From Psychrobium sp051201665 (lineage in GTDB: Bacteria > Pseudomonadota > Gammaproteobacteria > Enterobacterales > Psychrobiaceae), in NCBI RefSeq assembly GCF_051201665.1, contig NZ_CP179210.1:310001-374000 (forward strand): a DNA stretch of 64,000 nt, given 5' to 3'. Below the pieces are notes generated by a model, which was given only the letters and a program-made list of their open reading frames with translations, searched no databases and was not told where the DNA came from. Of this stretch, positions 7,371 through 15,178 are shown one piece after another; position 1 is the first letter of the stretch, and each line of letters opens with the position of its first letter. The position numbers and the translations under genes were made by a program.

Positions 7371-9746
7371 ATGAAACATCTACATTTGGGTACCAAAAGT
7401 GCCATTGCGCTTGCAGTAATTGGTTTGTTTTCTCAATCTACACTGGCTGCGACTAAAGCAGAAGCGAAAGCGCCATTAGCTAAGGCTATCGCGAAAGAAG
7501 ATGTGGAAAAGATAGCTGTAGTTGGTCGCAGTATTTCTTATGCAAACAACGATACATCAGACGAAATGAAAAAGCAGCAATCTGGCATGACGACTCCGCT
7601 GGCAACTATCGGTAGCTTGCCGGGCGTACTTGTTAATGAAGGAGACACTTTTGGCTCAGATGATTGGTCAACGTCGATTTCTGTTCGTGGCTTTCAGGTA
7701 AACCTAGGCGAACAACAGATTGGTATTACCGTAGATGGTTTTGCTAATGGTAATTCGAATTACGGCGGCGGCGCGAAAGCAAATCGCTATATCGATAGTG
7801 AAAACTTAGGTCGTGTCGAAGTATCACAAGGTACTGCTGATATCGCATCACGATCAAATGAAGCACTGGGCGGAACATTAAACTTTACGACTATTGATCC
7901 TGGTGAAGAAGAGGCGATGGTTGTTAGCACGACGCTTGGTGAGTTCAACGCGCAAAAATTCTTCGTGCGTTATGAAACGGGTGAATTTGCACCTGATACC
8001 TATGCGTGGATTTCGGCGTCTAATAGCTCAAATACAGATTGGATGACCCAAAGTGCGCAAAACACTCGCGATCATTACGCTGCAAAAATAAAAAGCATGG
8101 CCATTGATGATGTAACATTAACGGCTTATATCTCTTACGATGATACGCATGAAGATAACTATCAGCGTATCTATTCGGTAGAGCAGTTTAAACAAAACCC
8201 AATCTGGGACCAACTCACTGATGAATGGAGCGGCGTACCGTATCAAGATCAAGCTTATCGTCGCGGCTGGTCTACATTGCGTACGAATATCTTTGCGTAC
8301 CTTCAAGCTGATGTTGAATTTAATGACGAGATATCAGGTTCATTCAATATTTATCATCATAATAATGCTGGCCGTGGAGATTGGGTCCCGCCTTACTTAG
8401 TTGATGTTAAAGACGATGGTGCTGGCAATCCACATTCAGAATTAGTATCAGGCAATACCGTTTATGGTGGCAGTAGTAATGGCAAACTTTATTTTGTAGA
8501 CAGTAATGGTGAGTCAGTTTCACCCATTGCTGGTTGTGAAAGTGCGATAGGATTCCCATATGGAGGCGCTGGCGCGGAATATGATCCTGGTTGTCATGAA
8601 CAAGGCGCCCGACCTGTCGGCTCTTATCGTCATACTCACTACGATAAAACACGTACCGGAATTAATGGTGATATTGAATGGAATACTCAATTTGATGGAC
8701 TGGAAAACACGTTACGCGCTGGTTTTTGGTTTGAAGATTTCCAGCGTGATGAACATCGCGATTGGCACAAGATTATCGATTCAGCAACAAGCTATCGTTT
8801 TGACCACGTACCATATTGGGTTCAGTATGAACGTGAATTCCCAGTTGATACCTTAATGATGTATATCGAAGACACATTAAACTTTGAAGTAGCGACAGTG
8901 CGTTTGGGTGCTAAGCAGTTTGATGTAACTGTTAAGAAAAACGATCAATTTGATAATAGTAAAAGTTTAAGCACATCTTCAGATTCAGATGTATTACTGT
9001 CAGCAGGCATTGTTGTTCCATTTCCAGATCAAAATCTAGAGCTCTTTGCCGGTTACGCTGAAAACTTTGCTGCAATTAAAGACGCTGTTTTAGAGCGTGA
9101 TGATGCCGATATTTCAATTGTAACACCTGAAACCGCAGATAATATTGATTTAGGCTTGCGCTATTTGGGCGACAATTTACAAGCCAGTATCACATATTAC
9201 AGCATCAAATTTGATAACCGTATACGCTTTGTAAGTAATGAATCATCTAGCGGTATTGATTTTCTAGAGTCTTCTGCTGGTGGTTACTTGAATGAAGGTG
9301 GCATTGAGTCTAAGGGGATTGAAGCGTCAGCAACTTATCAAATGAGTGAGCACTGGAGTGTTTATCTTTCTTACACAAATAATGATTCTACGTACACCGA
9401 TGAAGATAATGCAGTCAATGGTAATACCGTCGCGGGTTCTGCAGAAGATATGTTTGTCGTTAGCCTTGATTGGCAAAAAGATAACTTCTTCGCTGGACTT
9501 AGTACTAAACAGGTTGGCGACCGCTGGATGAATCGCGATAATTCGCAACGTGTTGAGAGTTACGTGGTATCGGATTTATATGTTGGTACACAAATTACTG
9601 ACTTAGGAAACGGCATTGAGTCAATAGATTTACGTCTAACAGCGAATAATTTATTTGATGAAAGCTATTTAGGGACTATTGCAGAGAATGCAGCATGGAT
9701 TGGCGCACCGCGCACTATTGCGCTAAATGCGTCAATTCGTTTCTAG
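7371..9746 (+). CDS. TonB-dependent outer-membrane receptor, probably phosphate-related
   Basis: Outer-membrane gated beta-barrel driven by TonB. The ATG at 7371 is preferred over the one at 7362 because TTAGGA lies 10 bases before it and only one base before the other. A signal peptide ends near ALA residues 25-30. A TonB-box-like EKIAVVGR follows, then the plug (PLATIGSLPGVLV, SISVRGFQ, LGRVEVSQGTAD, EALGGTLNF) and the barrel ending in IALNASIRF with terminal Phe. Length 791 is ordinary for the family. It is divergent from a glycerophosphodiesterase and upstream of a PhoD-like phosphatase, and carries a Pho-box-like promoter, so uptake of a phosphate ester or polyphosphate is inferred. The exact substrate cannot be read from sequence. 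Confidence 0.93.
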   Translation: MKHLHLGTKSAIALAVIGLFSQSTLAATKAEAKAPLAKAIAKEDVEKIAVVGRSISYANNDTSDEMKKQQSGMTTPLATIGSLPGVLVNEGDTFGSDDWSTSISVRGFQVNLGEQQIGITVDGFANGNSNYGGGAKANRYIDSENLGRVEVSQGTADIASRSNEALGGTLNFTTIDPGEEEAMVVSTTLGEFNAQKFFVRYETGEFAPDTYAWISASNSSNTDWMTQSAQNTRDHYAAKIKSMAIDDVTLTAYISYDDTHEDNYQRIYSVEQFKQNPIWDQLTDEWSGVPYQDQAYRRGWSTLRTNIFAYLQADVEFNDEISGSFNIYHHNNAGRGDWVPPYLVDVKDDGAGNPHSELVSGNTVYGGSSNGKLYFVDSNGESVSPIAGCESAIGFPYGGAGAEYDPGCHEQGARPVGSYRHTHYDKTRTGINGDIEWNTQFDGLENTLRAGFWFEDFQRDEHRDWHKIIDSATSYRFDHVPYWVQYEREFPVDTLMMYIEDTLNFEVATVRLGAKQFDVTVKKNDQFDNSKSLSTSSDSDVLLSAGIVVPFPDQNLELFAGYAENFAAIKDAVLERDDADISIVTPETADNIDLGLRYLGDNLQASITYYSIKFDNRIRFVSNESSSGIDFLESSAGGYLNEGGIESKGIEASATYQMSEHWSVYLSYTNNDSTYTDEDNAVNGNTVAGSAEDMFVVSLDWQKDNFFAGLSTKQVGDRWMNRDNSQRVESYVVSDLYVGTQITDLGNGIESIDLRLTANNLFDESYLGTIAENAAWIGAPRTIALNASIRF

Positions 9747-9762
9747 AAAATTAGTTAACATG

Positions 9763-9810
9763 ATTGCCCTATAAACTTCTTAATCATAAGACGGTAGTAG
9801 GGCAATTTTT
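9763..9810 (+). terminator. Terminator after the TonB-dependent receptor
   Basis: ATTGCCCTA (9763-9771) pairs with TAGGGCAAT (9798-9806) around a 26-base loop and is followed by TTTT. It separates the receptor from the broken phosphatase gene. Confidence 0.65.
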
Positions 9811-9827
9811 CGTTTTAGGGTTAAGCG

Positions 9828-11269
9828 ATGATATTTAAAAATACGATTTAAATAGCCGTTATATTTTGGACTGCTTTAATAGGTTTCCATACCGATGCTA
9901 AGGGATTAGTTAGTGATAATAATTCAGAAAATTCGGTTTCATTTTTACCACAGAAAATATTTTTTGGTTCTTGCTCACATCAAGATAAAGCAATGCCGAT
10001 TTTAGATGCCATCAACGCAGAACGACCGGATTTTTTCTGGTTCTTAGGTGATAACGTTTATGGTGATACTGAAAATATGGCCCACCTTGTAAGAAAATAC
10101 GACAAGCTTGGTGCTATTCCTCAATTTGCGAAATTACGTGACAATAGTGAAGTGATGGCTATCTGTGATGATCATGATTTCGGTGAAAATGATGCCGGTA
10201 AAGAATATCCGATGAAAGAGTAATCTCGCCAAATTATGTTGGACTTTTGGCAAGCCCCGAAAGACTCTCCACGCAGAACGCGCACCGATGGAATTTATAC
10301 AAGTAAGATTTTTGGTAAAGGTGATAAAAGCATTGAAGTAATAATGCCTGATTTACGCTTTGATCGCGATCCAATAAATGAAGTTAGCACGCTGACTAAT
10401 CTATTTACTCGTCTACCCTTTGATGCTGGGCCATATGCCGTTTCAGATAATCCAAACGCGAGCATGTTAGGAGAAAAGCAGTGGCAATGGCTTGAAAAAG
10501 AGCTATTAAAACCGAGCGCGATTAAAGTCATCGCATCGAGTTTACAACTGATCCCTGATTTTACAGGCTGGGAGTCTTGGGCTAACTTTCCGGCTGACCG
10601 TCAACGTTTATTTGGTTTTATAAAAAAGCACAAAATAAATGGTGTTGTTATCGTTCGCGGTGATACTCATTGGGGAGAGATGTCTCGTTTTGAAGACGAC
10701 ATGGATTATCCACTATGGGAAGTTACGTCTTCAGGATTAACACAAGAGTGGAAAGCGGTAAGTCCGAACAAACATCGTATTGGCGATTCTATGGATAAGG
10801 TTAATTACGGTGAGTTATTAGGGTCTGTTGATCTTTGTGGTTCAAATTTTGTTCAATCTAAAAGGGTTTTGGGCACATGTTCATTGTTCCAGACTGAGCA
10901 TAAGCACCCACATCCCTGTGGGCGAGGCATGAGGATTGATGCTGGGTTTACCCCAGTGAATGACGAATAACGCCGCACAAAATACTTTTAGGTGAATCCT
11001 ACGGACAGCATTTGTTTGTTATTTCTACGGCGTTATCGCCTATTCGTGTATTGCTACAGGGATGTAGCTCATTAGGATAATGCAGGAGCTATTATCGAGC
11101 CAGCTACACCACATAGGCTCTGCCTTGTAGAAACCCCAAACAAATTGCTGCAAAAATGAACTCAAAAGATCAACAGACCCTAATAGACTGGCAGCAAGAT
11201 GATCCTAGTGTTTGGTTTAAAAGATGTTGTGAGCAAGGTTGTACTGCAACAACAATTCAAACTATCTGA
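9828..11269 (+). pseudogene. PhoD-like alkaline phosphatase/phosphodiesterase, broken by two stops and a MITE
   Basis: The reading frame runs from the ATG at 9828 (AGGG ribosome site upstream, signal-peptide-like start). It is interrupted only by in-frame TAA codons at 9849-9851 (codon 8) and 10221-10223 (codon 132), with no frameshift. Metallophosphatase marks are clear: FFGSCSHQDKAMPI, FLGDNVYGDT, DDHDFGENDAG and RGDTHWGEMSRF. At codon 331 a 360-bp MITE (10821-11180) interrupts the gene; the frame resumes at 11183 with IDWQQDDP and ends at the TGA at 11267. Removing the element and one copy of its TA duplication restores NYGELLIDWQQ. The ancestral protein was probably about 360 residues, secreted, acting with the neighbouring receptor and glycerophosphodiesterase. 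Confidence 0.92.
10821..11180. mobile_element. MITE family 1, copy 1 (360 bp, TA duplication)
   Basis: The ends GGGTCTGTTGATCTTT and AAAAGATCAACAGACCC are inverted repeats with one mismatch, and the element is flanked by TA on both sides. Deleting the element plus one TA restores the phosphatase reading frame, which fixes the ends. There is no transposase inside. A related 242-bp copy lies at 53530-53771, sharing the block from ACAAAATACTTTTAGG to the right end. A TA duplication points to mobilisation by an IS630/Tc1-mariner-like transposase elsewhere; that is inference. Confidence 0.88.
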
Positions 11270-11300
11270 TATTAGTCCTTATTAGTTTCGTTACTAAATT

Positions 11301-11327
11301 AGTAGCTGAAGTGCTATTTCAGCTACT
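11301..11327 (-). terminator. Hairpin downstream of tnaA
   Basis: AGTAGCTGAA and TTCAGCTACT form a perfect 10-bp stem with a 7-base loop, 14 bp past the tnaA stop. The minus strand lacks a strong T-tract after the stem, so it may be a weak terminator or a transcript 3' end stabiliser. Confidence 0.45.
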
Positions 11328-11340
11328 TAACGTGTCAGGA

Positions 11341-12741
11341 TTATTGGGCATTTACTTCTTTAAGCTTCGCCGTAAAGTGTCGCAATATTGGAGGCTCATA
11401 TTCAAAGTCTAAGCCTTTGATATTATGGGCTTGCGATTTTAGTGCTATCAAACAATCGGCGATGTATTTCATATGATCGTTGGTATAAACACGGCGCGGA
11501 ATCGTGAGCCTTAATAATTCCAACGGTGATTCTTTTTGGTGGCCTGTTTTAGGGTCTCGTCCTAATAATAGCGAACCTATTTCGACGCCACGAACACCAC
11601 CTTCTAGGTACAAATGATTGGCAAGTGCGTGGGCGGGAAATTGATCAGCTGGAATATGAGGCAGCATTTTTCCTGCATCAACAAATACCGCATGGCCTCC
11701 TGTAGGGTACTGAATAGGAATGCCAGCTTCGCGTAGTAATTCTCCCAAATAAGCCACTTGTCCGATACGATATTCCAAGTAATCTTCATCGGCGCATTCC
11801 CACAAACCAACATTTAACGCTTCCATATCACGGCCATTTAGTCCGCCATAGGTAATAAAACCTTCCATCGGCACACAGCTAATTTGTACATCGCGATACA
11901 GGGCAATTTGGCTGTCATCTTTAAAGCAACACAAGCCGCCCATATTGACGATGGGATCTTTTTTAGCCGACATGGTAAAGATGTCTGAGCAATCGAACAT
12001 GCTGCGAATAATGTCGCCAATGGCGATATCACGGCAACTTTCTTCACGTTGCTTAATAAAATAGGCGTTTTCAGCGAATCTAGCGGAGTCGATAACCACA
12101 AGAATAGCGTGTTTGATTGCTATTTCACGTACAGCGCGAATATTTTCTAATGACACAGGTTGGCCGCCTGCGGAGTTACAGGTGATGGTCACGATAATGC
12201 CAACGACATTATTTGCACCATATTCGGCAATAGTTTTCTCAAGCGCTTCTAGATCGAAATTACCTTTAAAGTCGTACCATGCCGTGGTGTCTAACGCGGC
12301 AGGTGTTAGCACATTAATCGCTTTAGCGCCGCTCAATTCAACGTGAGCAGCTGTGGTGTCAAAATGATAATTTGAAATAAATACTGGGTTATCAGCACCT
12401 TTGTGTTTCACCATGTTAGGAAACAATATTTGCTCAGCACCACGCCCTTGATGAACAGGGATGACGTGTTGATATTTAAACAGCGTTTGCACGGTTTTCT
12501 CTAGTTTGACGAAACTTCGGCTACCGGCGTAGGCTTCGTCACCTACCATTAATGCCGCCCATTGATTTGCACTCATAGCACCAGTGCCTGAATCGGTAAG
12601 AAGGTCAATATAAACATCTTCACTTTTTAACAGAAATGGGTTGTTGCCAGCTTCTGCTAATGCAGCTTTTCGATCTGCTTCTGTGGTCATTTTGATGGGT
12701 TCAACCATCTTAATTCGAAAGGGTTCTGGAATACGTTTCAT
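11341..12741 (-). CDS. tnaA: Tryptophanase
   Basis: PLP enzyme that cleaves L-tryptophan to indole, pyruvate and ammonia. 466 residues, close to E. coli TnaA (471). Family blocks include PEPFRIKMVEP, NPFLLKSEDVYIDLLTDSGTGAMS, GDEAYAGSRSF, HQGRGAEQ, and the PLP-lysine segment MSAKKD (about residues 257-262). Tyrosine phenol-lyase is the close alternative, but HIPADQFPA and VEIGSLLLGRDPKTG are tryptophanase-type, whereas phenol-lyase has an arginine in the region of VEIGS. A TnaC-like leader peptide is encoded 66 bp upstream, which implies tryptophan-induced antitermination. The permease gene tnaB, usual downstream in E. coli, is absent; the 3' neighbour is the broken phosphatase. Confidence 0.96.
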   Translation of the reverse strand: MKRIPEPFRIKMVEPIKMTTEADRKAALAEAGNNPFLLKSEDVYIDLLTDSGTGAMSANQWAALMVGDEAYAGSRSFVKLEKTVQTLFKYQHVIPVHQGRGAEQILFPNMVKHKGADNPVFISNYHFDTTAAHVELSGAKAINVLTPAALDTTAWYDFKGNFDLEALEKTIAEYGANNVVGIIVTITCNSAGGQPVSLENIRAVREIAIKHAILVVIDSARFAENAYFIKQREESCRDIAIGDIIRSMFDCSDIFTMSAKKDPIVNMGGLCCFKDDSQIALYRDVQISCVPMEGFITYGGLNGRDMEALNVGLWECADEDYLEYRIGQVAYLGELLREAGIPIQYPTGGHAVFVDAGKMLPHIPADQFPAHALANHLYLEGGVRGVEIGSLLLGRDPKTGHQKESPLELLRLTIPRRVYTNDHMKYIADCLIALKSQAHNIKGLDFEYEPPILRHFTAKLKEVNAQ

Positions 12742-12806
12742 AAGTTTTCTCGTTGTGAAATAGGGTATCGAACGTGAATTCGATTAGAAATAACGGGGTT
12801 GCGAGA

Positions 12807-12896
12807 CTATTGAGAAAACAAAAAACGGGAATGGGCTAACCGAAAATCGAGGTTATACCATTTAGTAGAGAACATTGTGAATGTTGAAAATTTCAT
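12807..12896 (-). CDS. tnaC: TnaC-like tryptophanase operon leader peptide
   Basis: A 29-codon frame directly upstream of tnaA contains KWYNLDFRLAHSR, which lines up with E. coli TnaC KWFNIDNKIVDHR. The Trp, the Asp four residues later and the hydrophobic residue at the TnaC Ile19 position are kept. In E. coli this nascent peptide stalls the ribosome when tryptophan binds, blocking Rho termination before tnaA. Two oddities: the stall residue Pro24 is a Phe here, and the peptide runs four residues further (FLFSQ) to a TAG. The ATG at 12896 is chosen by matching the E. coli length before the Trp; an ATG at 12875 is also possible, and neither has a strong ribosome site. Confidence 0.72.
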   Translation of the reverse strand: MKFSTFTMFSTKWYNLDFRLAHSRFLFSQ

Positions 12897-12976
12897 CAAA
12901 TGAGTATGCAAAGATTTTATTTGAAATGTCAACAGCTTAAATTCATAACTTGTTCGGAGAGTTAATGTGGATAGAC

Positions 12977-13004
12977 ATAAAAAACCGCCTAACAAGGCGG
13001 TTTT
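12977..13004 (-). terminator. Rho-independent terminator of betT
   Basis: AAAACCGCCT (12981-12990) and AGGCGGTTTT (12995-13004) form a 10-bp stem with a 4-base loop. On the minus strand it is followed by a run of six T. It lies 13 bp past the betT stop and upstream of the tnaC leader. Confidence 0.85.
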
Positions 13005-13016
13005 AACGTTACTTTA

Positions 13017-14957
13017 TTAATCCCTTAACACATGCAAGAAATGTAAATGCTTTTGATATTGATCGATAATGTCATTAATCACCGAATCTTCAGACCAACC
13101 CATTACATCGTAATCTTGACCACCTTCAGCTAAATGTACTTCAGCGCGATAGTAGGTTTCAGAGTCGTTATCACCATCGGTATTAAAGTCTGGCTGTGCA
13201 TGTTGCTTTTTATGAATGCCATAACAAAAATCGTGCTCATCGCCGTGGCTCACGTTAAGTAAGATCCCCGTTGGTGTTGTCGAAATAGTTGCTTGAATAT
13301 CATTAGCATCAAACTGTTTTTTGACCTTTTCGAACGCTTTTTTAACATCAGAAGCTATAAAGGTATTCACGTTCTTCTTGTCTGGTGTCGACAGAATGTT
13401 ATCGAGACGTTCCTGCCAATCTTCTTCGGTACAAGACATGCCTGTTAATGCCAAACTTTCTCGCTTGGCTAATTCAACTTGTAATGCTTTCCCTAATCCA
13501 AAGCACGCAAGTAACAAGACGATACTAAAGGGCAGCGCAGCAGCTATGGTCATAGTTTGCAGTGCTTCCAAGCCGCCAGCCAGCATTAATACCGCTGCGA
13601 CTACACCGACACAGATTGCCCAGAACAAACGTTGCCAAACAGGCGTGTCTGTCTTGCCATTTGAGCACAACATGTCAATAACCATGGCGCCAGAATCACA
13701 GGATGTGACAAAGAAAATCACTATCATCAAGATAGAAAGACCAGTAAGAGCCGTTGACCATGGCAGTGTTTCTAGGAATACGAATAGTCCAACGGCAGAG
13801 TTTTCAGAGACCATTTCTCCCAACCGCACAAAGTTATTGTCGACGATTTGTGAAATAGCGGAATTACCGAAGATTGTCATCCACAATAGGGTAAATGCTG
13901 TTGGTACAAGAAGTACCCCAAAAACGAATTCGCGAATGGTTCTGCCTTTGGAGATTTTAGCAATGAACAAGCCAACAAAAGGCGCCCATGCTAGCCACCA
14001 ACCCCAATAGAATATCGTCCAACCGCCAATCCAACTCTTCTTCTCGTAAGCAAACAAATTGAAAGTGTCAGAAACAAGATCTGATAAATAAATACCAATA
14101 TTTTGGATGTAAGCTTGAAGCAAAAATATGGTAGGTCCAACGATGAATATCAGTAGCATTAATACAATGGCTAGTCCCATGTTGATTTCAGATAAAATCT
14201 TAATGCCTTTATCTAAACCTGTAGCAACAGATACCGAGGCTAGAAGCGTTATCACTATCATGATAATTAATTGGTTAGTTTGGCTAACGTCGGTTGAAAA
14301 TAGGTAATTTAAGCCAGCGTTAACTTGAGAAGCGCCTAGGCCAAGTGACGTAGCAACACCAAAAACAGTGCTCACAACCGCGAATATATCAACAAAATGT
14401 CCAGGCCATCCGTAAATACGATCGCCAATGATTGGGTGCAATGCTGATCGCAGGGTTAGCGGTAATCCTTGGCGATAACTAAAATAAGCCAAAATAAGGG
14501 CGACTATGGCATAAATCGCCCAAGCATGAAGACCCCAGTGAAAGAAAGTAATTTTCATTGCTTCTTTCATCGCTTCCAAAGATTCTTTTTCTGCTGTTGG
14601 TGGCGACAAGTAATGCATTACCGGCTCTGCAACACCAAAGAACATCAACCCAATGCCCATTCCTGCAGCAAATAACATTGAAATCCACGTCGATAATTTA
14701 TAGTCAGGTGTCGAATGATCGGGGCCAAGTTTTACTGAGCCAAAACGTGACATGCCTAAATAAATAACAAAACCGAGAATAATAGCGACCGTCAATATAT
14801 AGAACCAACCACCGTTGATGGTAATGGCTCCTTGCATGGTGTTAAAGGCGTTAGACGCTATTTCTGGCGCGAATAAAGTGCCAATAAGAATAGAAAAAAT
14901 AACCAATATGGCAGGATAAAATACAGATTTATTTATCTTCAGTGATAGGGATTTCAT
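13017..14957 (-). CDS. betT: BCCT-family choline transporter BetT
   Basis: Inner-membrane proton- or sodium-coupled transporter of the betaine/choline/carnitine family, importing choline as a precursor of glycine betaine. 646 residues with about 12 membrane segments. The family signature GWTIFYWGWWLAWAPFVGLF is present near residue 320. The soluble C-terminal domain, with YYRAEVHLAEGGQDYDVMGWSE and the ending HLHFLHVLR, closely resembles E. coli BetT (677 residues) and distinguishes it from shorter BCCT members. No betIBA genes are in the window, so the oxidation step must be elsewhere. It is divergent from a TonB-dependent receptor across a 221-bp gap in which I see no specific site. Confidence 0.92.
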   Translation of the reverse strand: MKSLSLKINKSVFYPAILVIFSILIGTLFAPEIASNAFNTMQGAITINGGWFYILTVAIILGFVIYLGMSRFGSVKLGPDHSTPDYKLSTWISMLFAAGMGIGLMFFGVAEPVMHYLSPPTAEKESLEAMKEAMKITFFHWGLHAWAIYAIVALILAYFSYRQGLPLTLRSALHPIIGDRIYGWPGHFVDIFAVVSTVFGVATSLGLGASQVNAGLNYLFSTDVSQTNQLIIMIVITLLASVSVATGLDKGIKILSEINMGLAIVLMLLIFIVGPTIFLLQAYIQNIGIYLSDLVSDTFNLFAYEKKSWIGGWTIFYWGWWLAWAPFVGLFIAKISKGRTIREFVFGVLLVPTAFTLLWMTIFGNSAISQIVDNNFVRLGEMVSENSAVGLFVFLETLPWSTALTGLSILMIVIFFVTSCDSGAMVIDMLCSNGKTDTPVWQRLFWAICVGVVAAVLMLAGGLEALQTMTIAAALPFSIVLLLACFGLGKALQVELAKRESLALTGMSCTEEDWQERLDNILSTPDKKNVNTFIASDVKKAFEKVKKQFDANDIQATISTTPTGILLNVSHGDEHDFCYGIHKKQHAQPDFNTDGDNDSETYYRAEVHLAEGGQDYDVMGWSEDSVINDIIDQYQKHLHFLHVLRD

Positions 14958-15178
14958 TAATTAATTACATCTCGAATGTTTCGTACACTTATCATAATGC
15001 TTACAGTGCTAACTATTTAAAATACATTAACTAGCCCGTTTGTATGGGTTACTGCCGTGTAAGCTTGTGTTATCATCATTTCAGTTCTAATTATTTACAT
15101 GATGAATTGTTACCATTATACGCTTATTTATTGGCTGTTTGGTATGAATTCTAATTAAAAAAACTTTATGGGAGATTT

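Noticed and set aside
9828..11269. Programmed stop read-through in the PhoD-like gene
   Set aside because: There is no sign of a recoding signal, and a MITE also breaks the 3' end; decay is simpler.
11341..12741. Tyrosine phenol-lyase as the identity of tnaA
   Set aside because: VEIGS and IPADQFPA blocks and the TnaC-like leader fit tryptophanase.
13321..14010. 229-codon frame antisense to betT
   Set aside because: Long only because of codon bias in the clear BCCT gene on the other strand; no domain or start signal.
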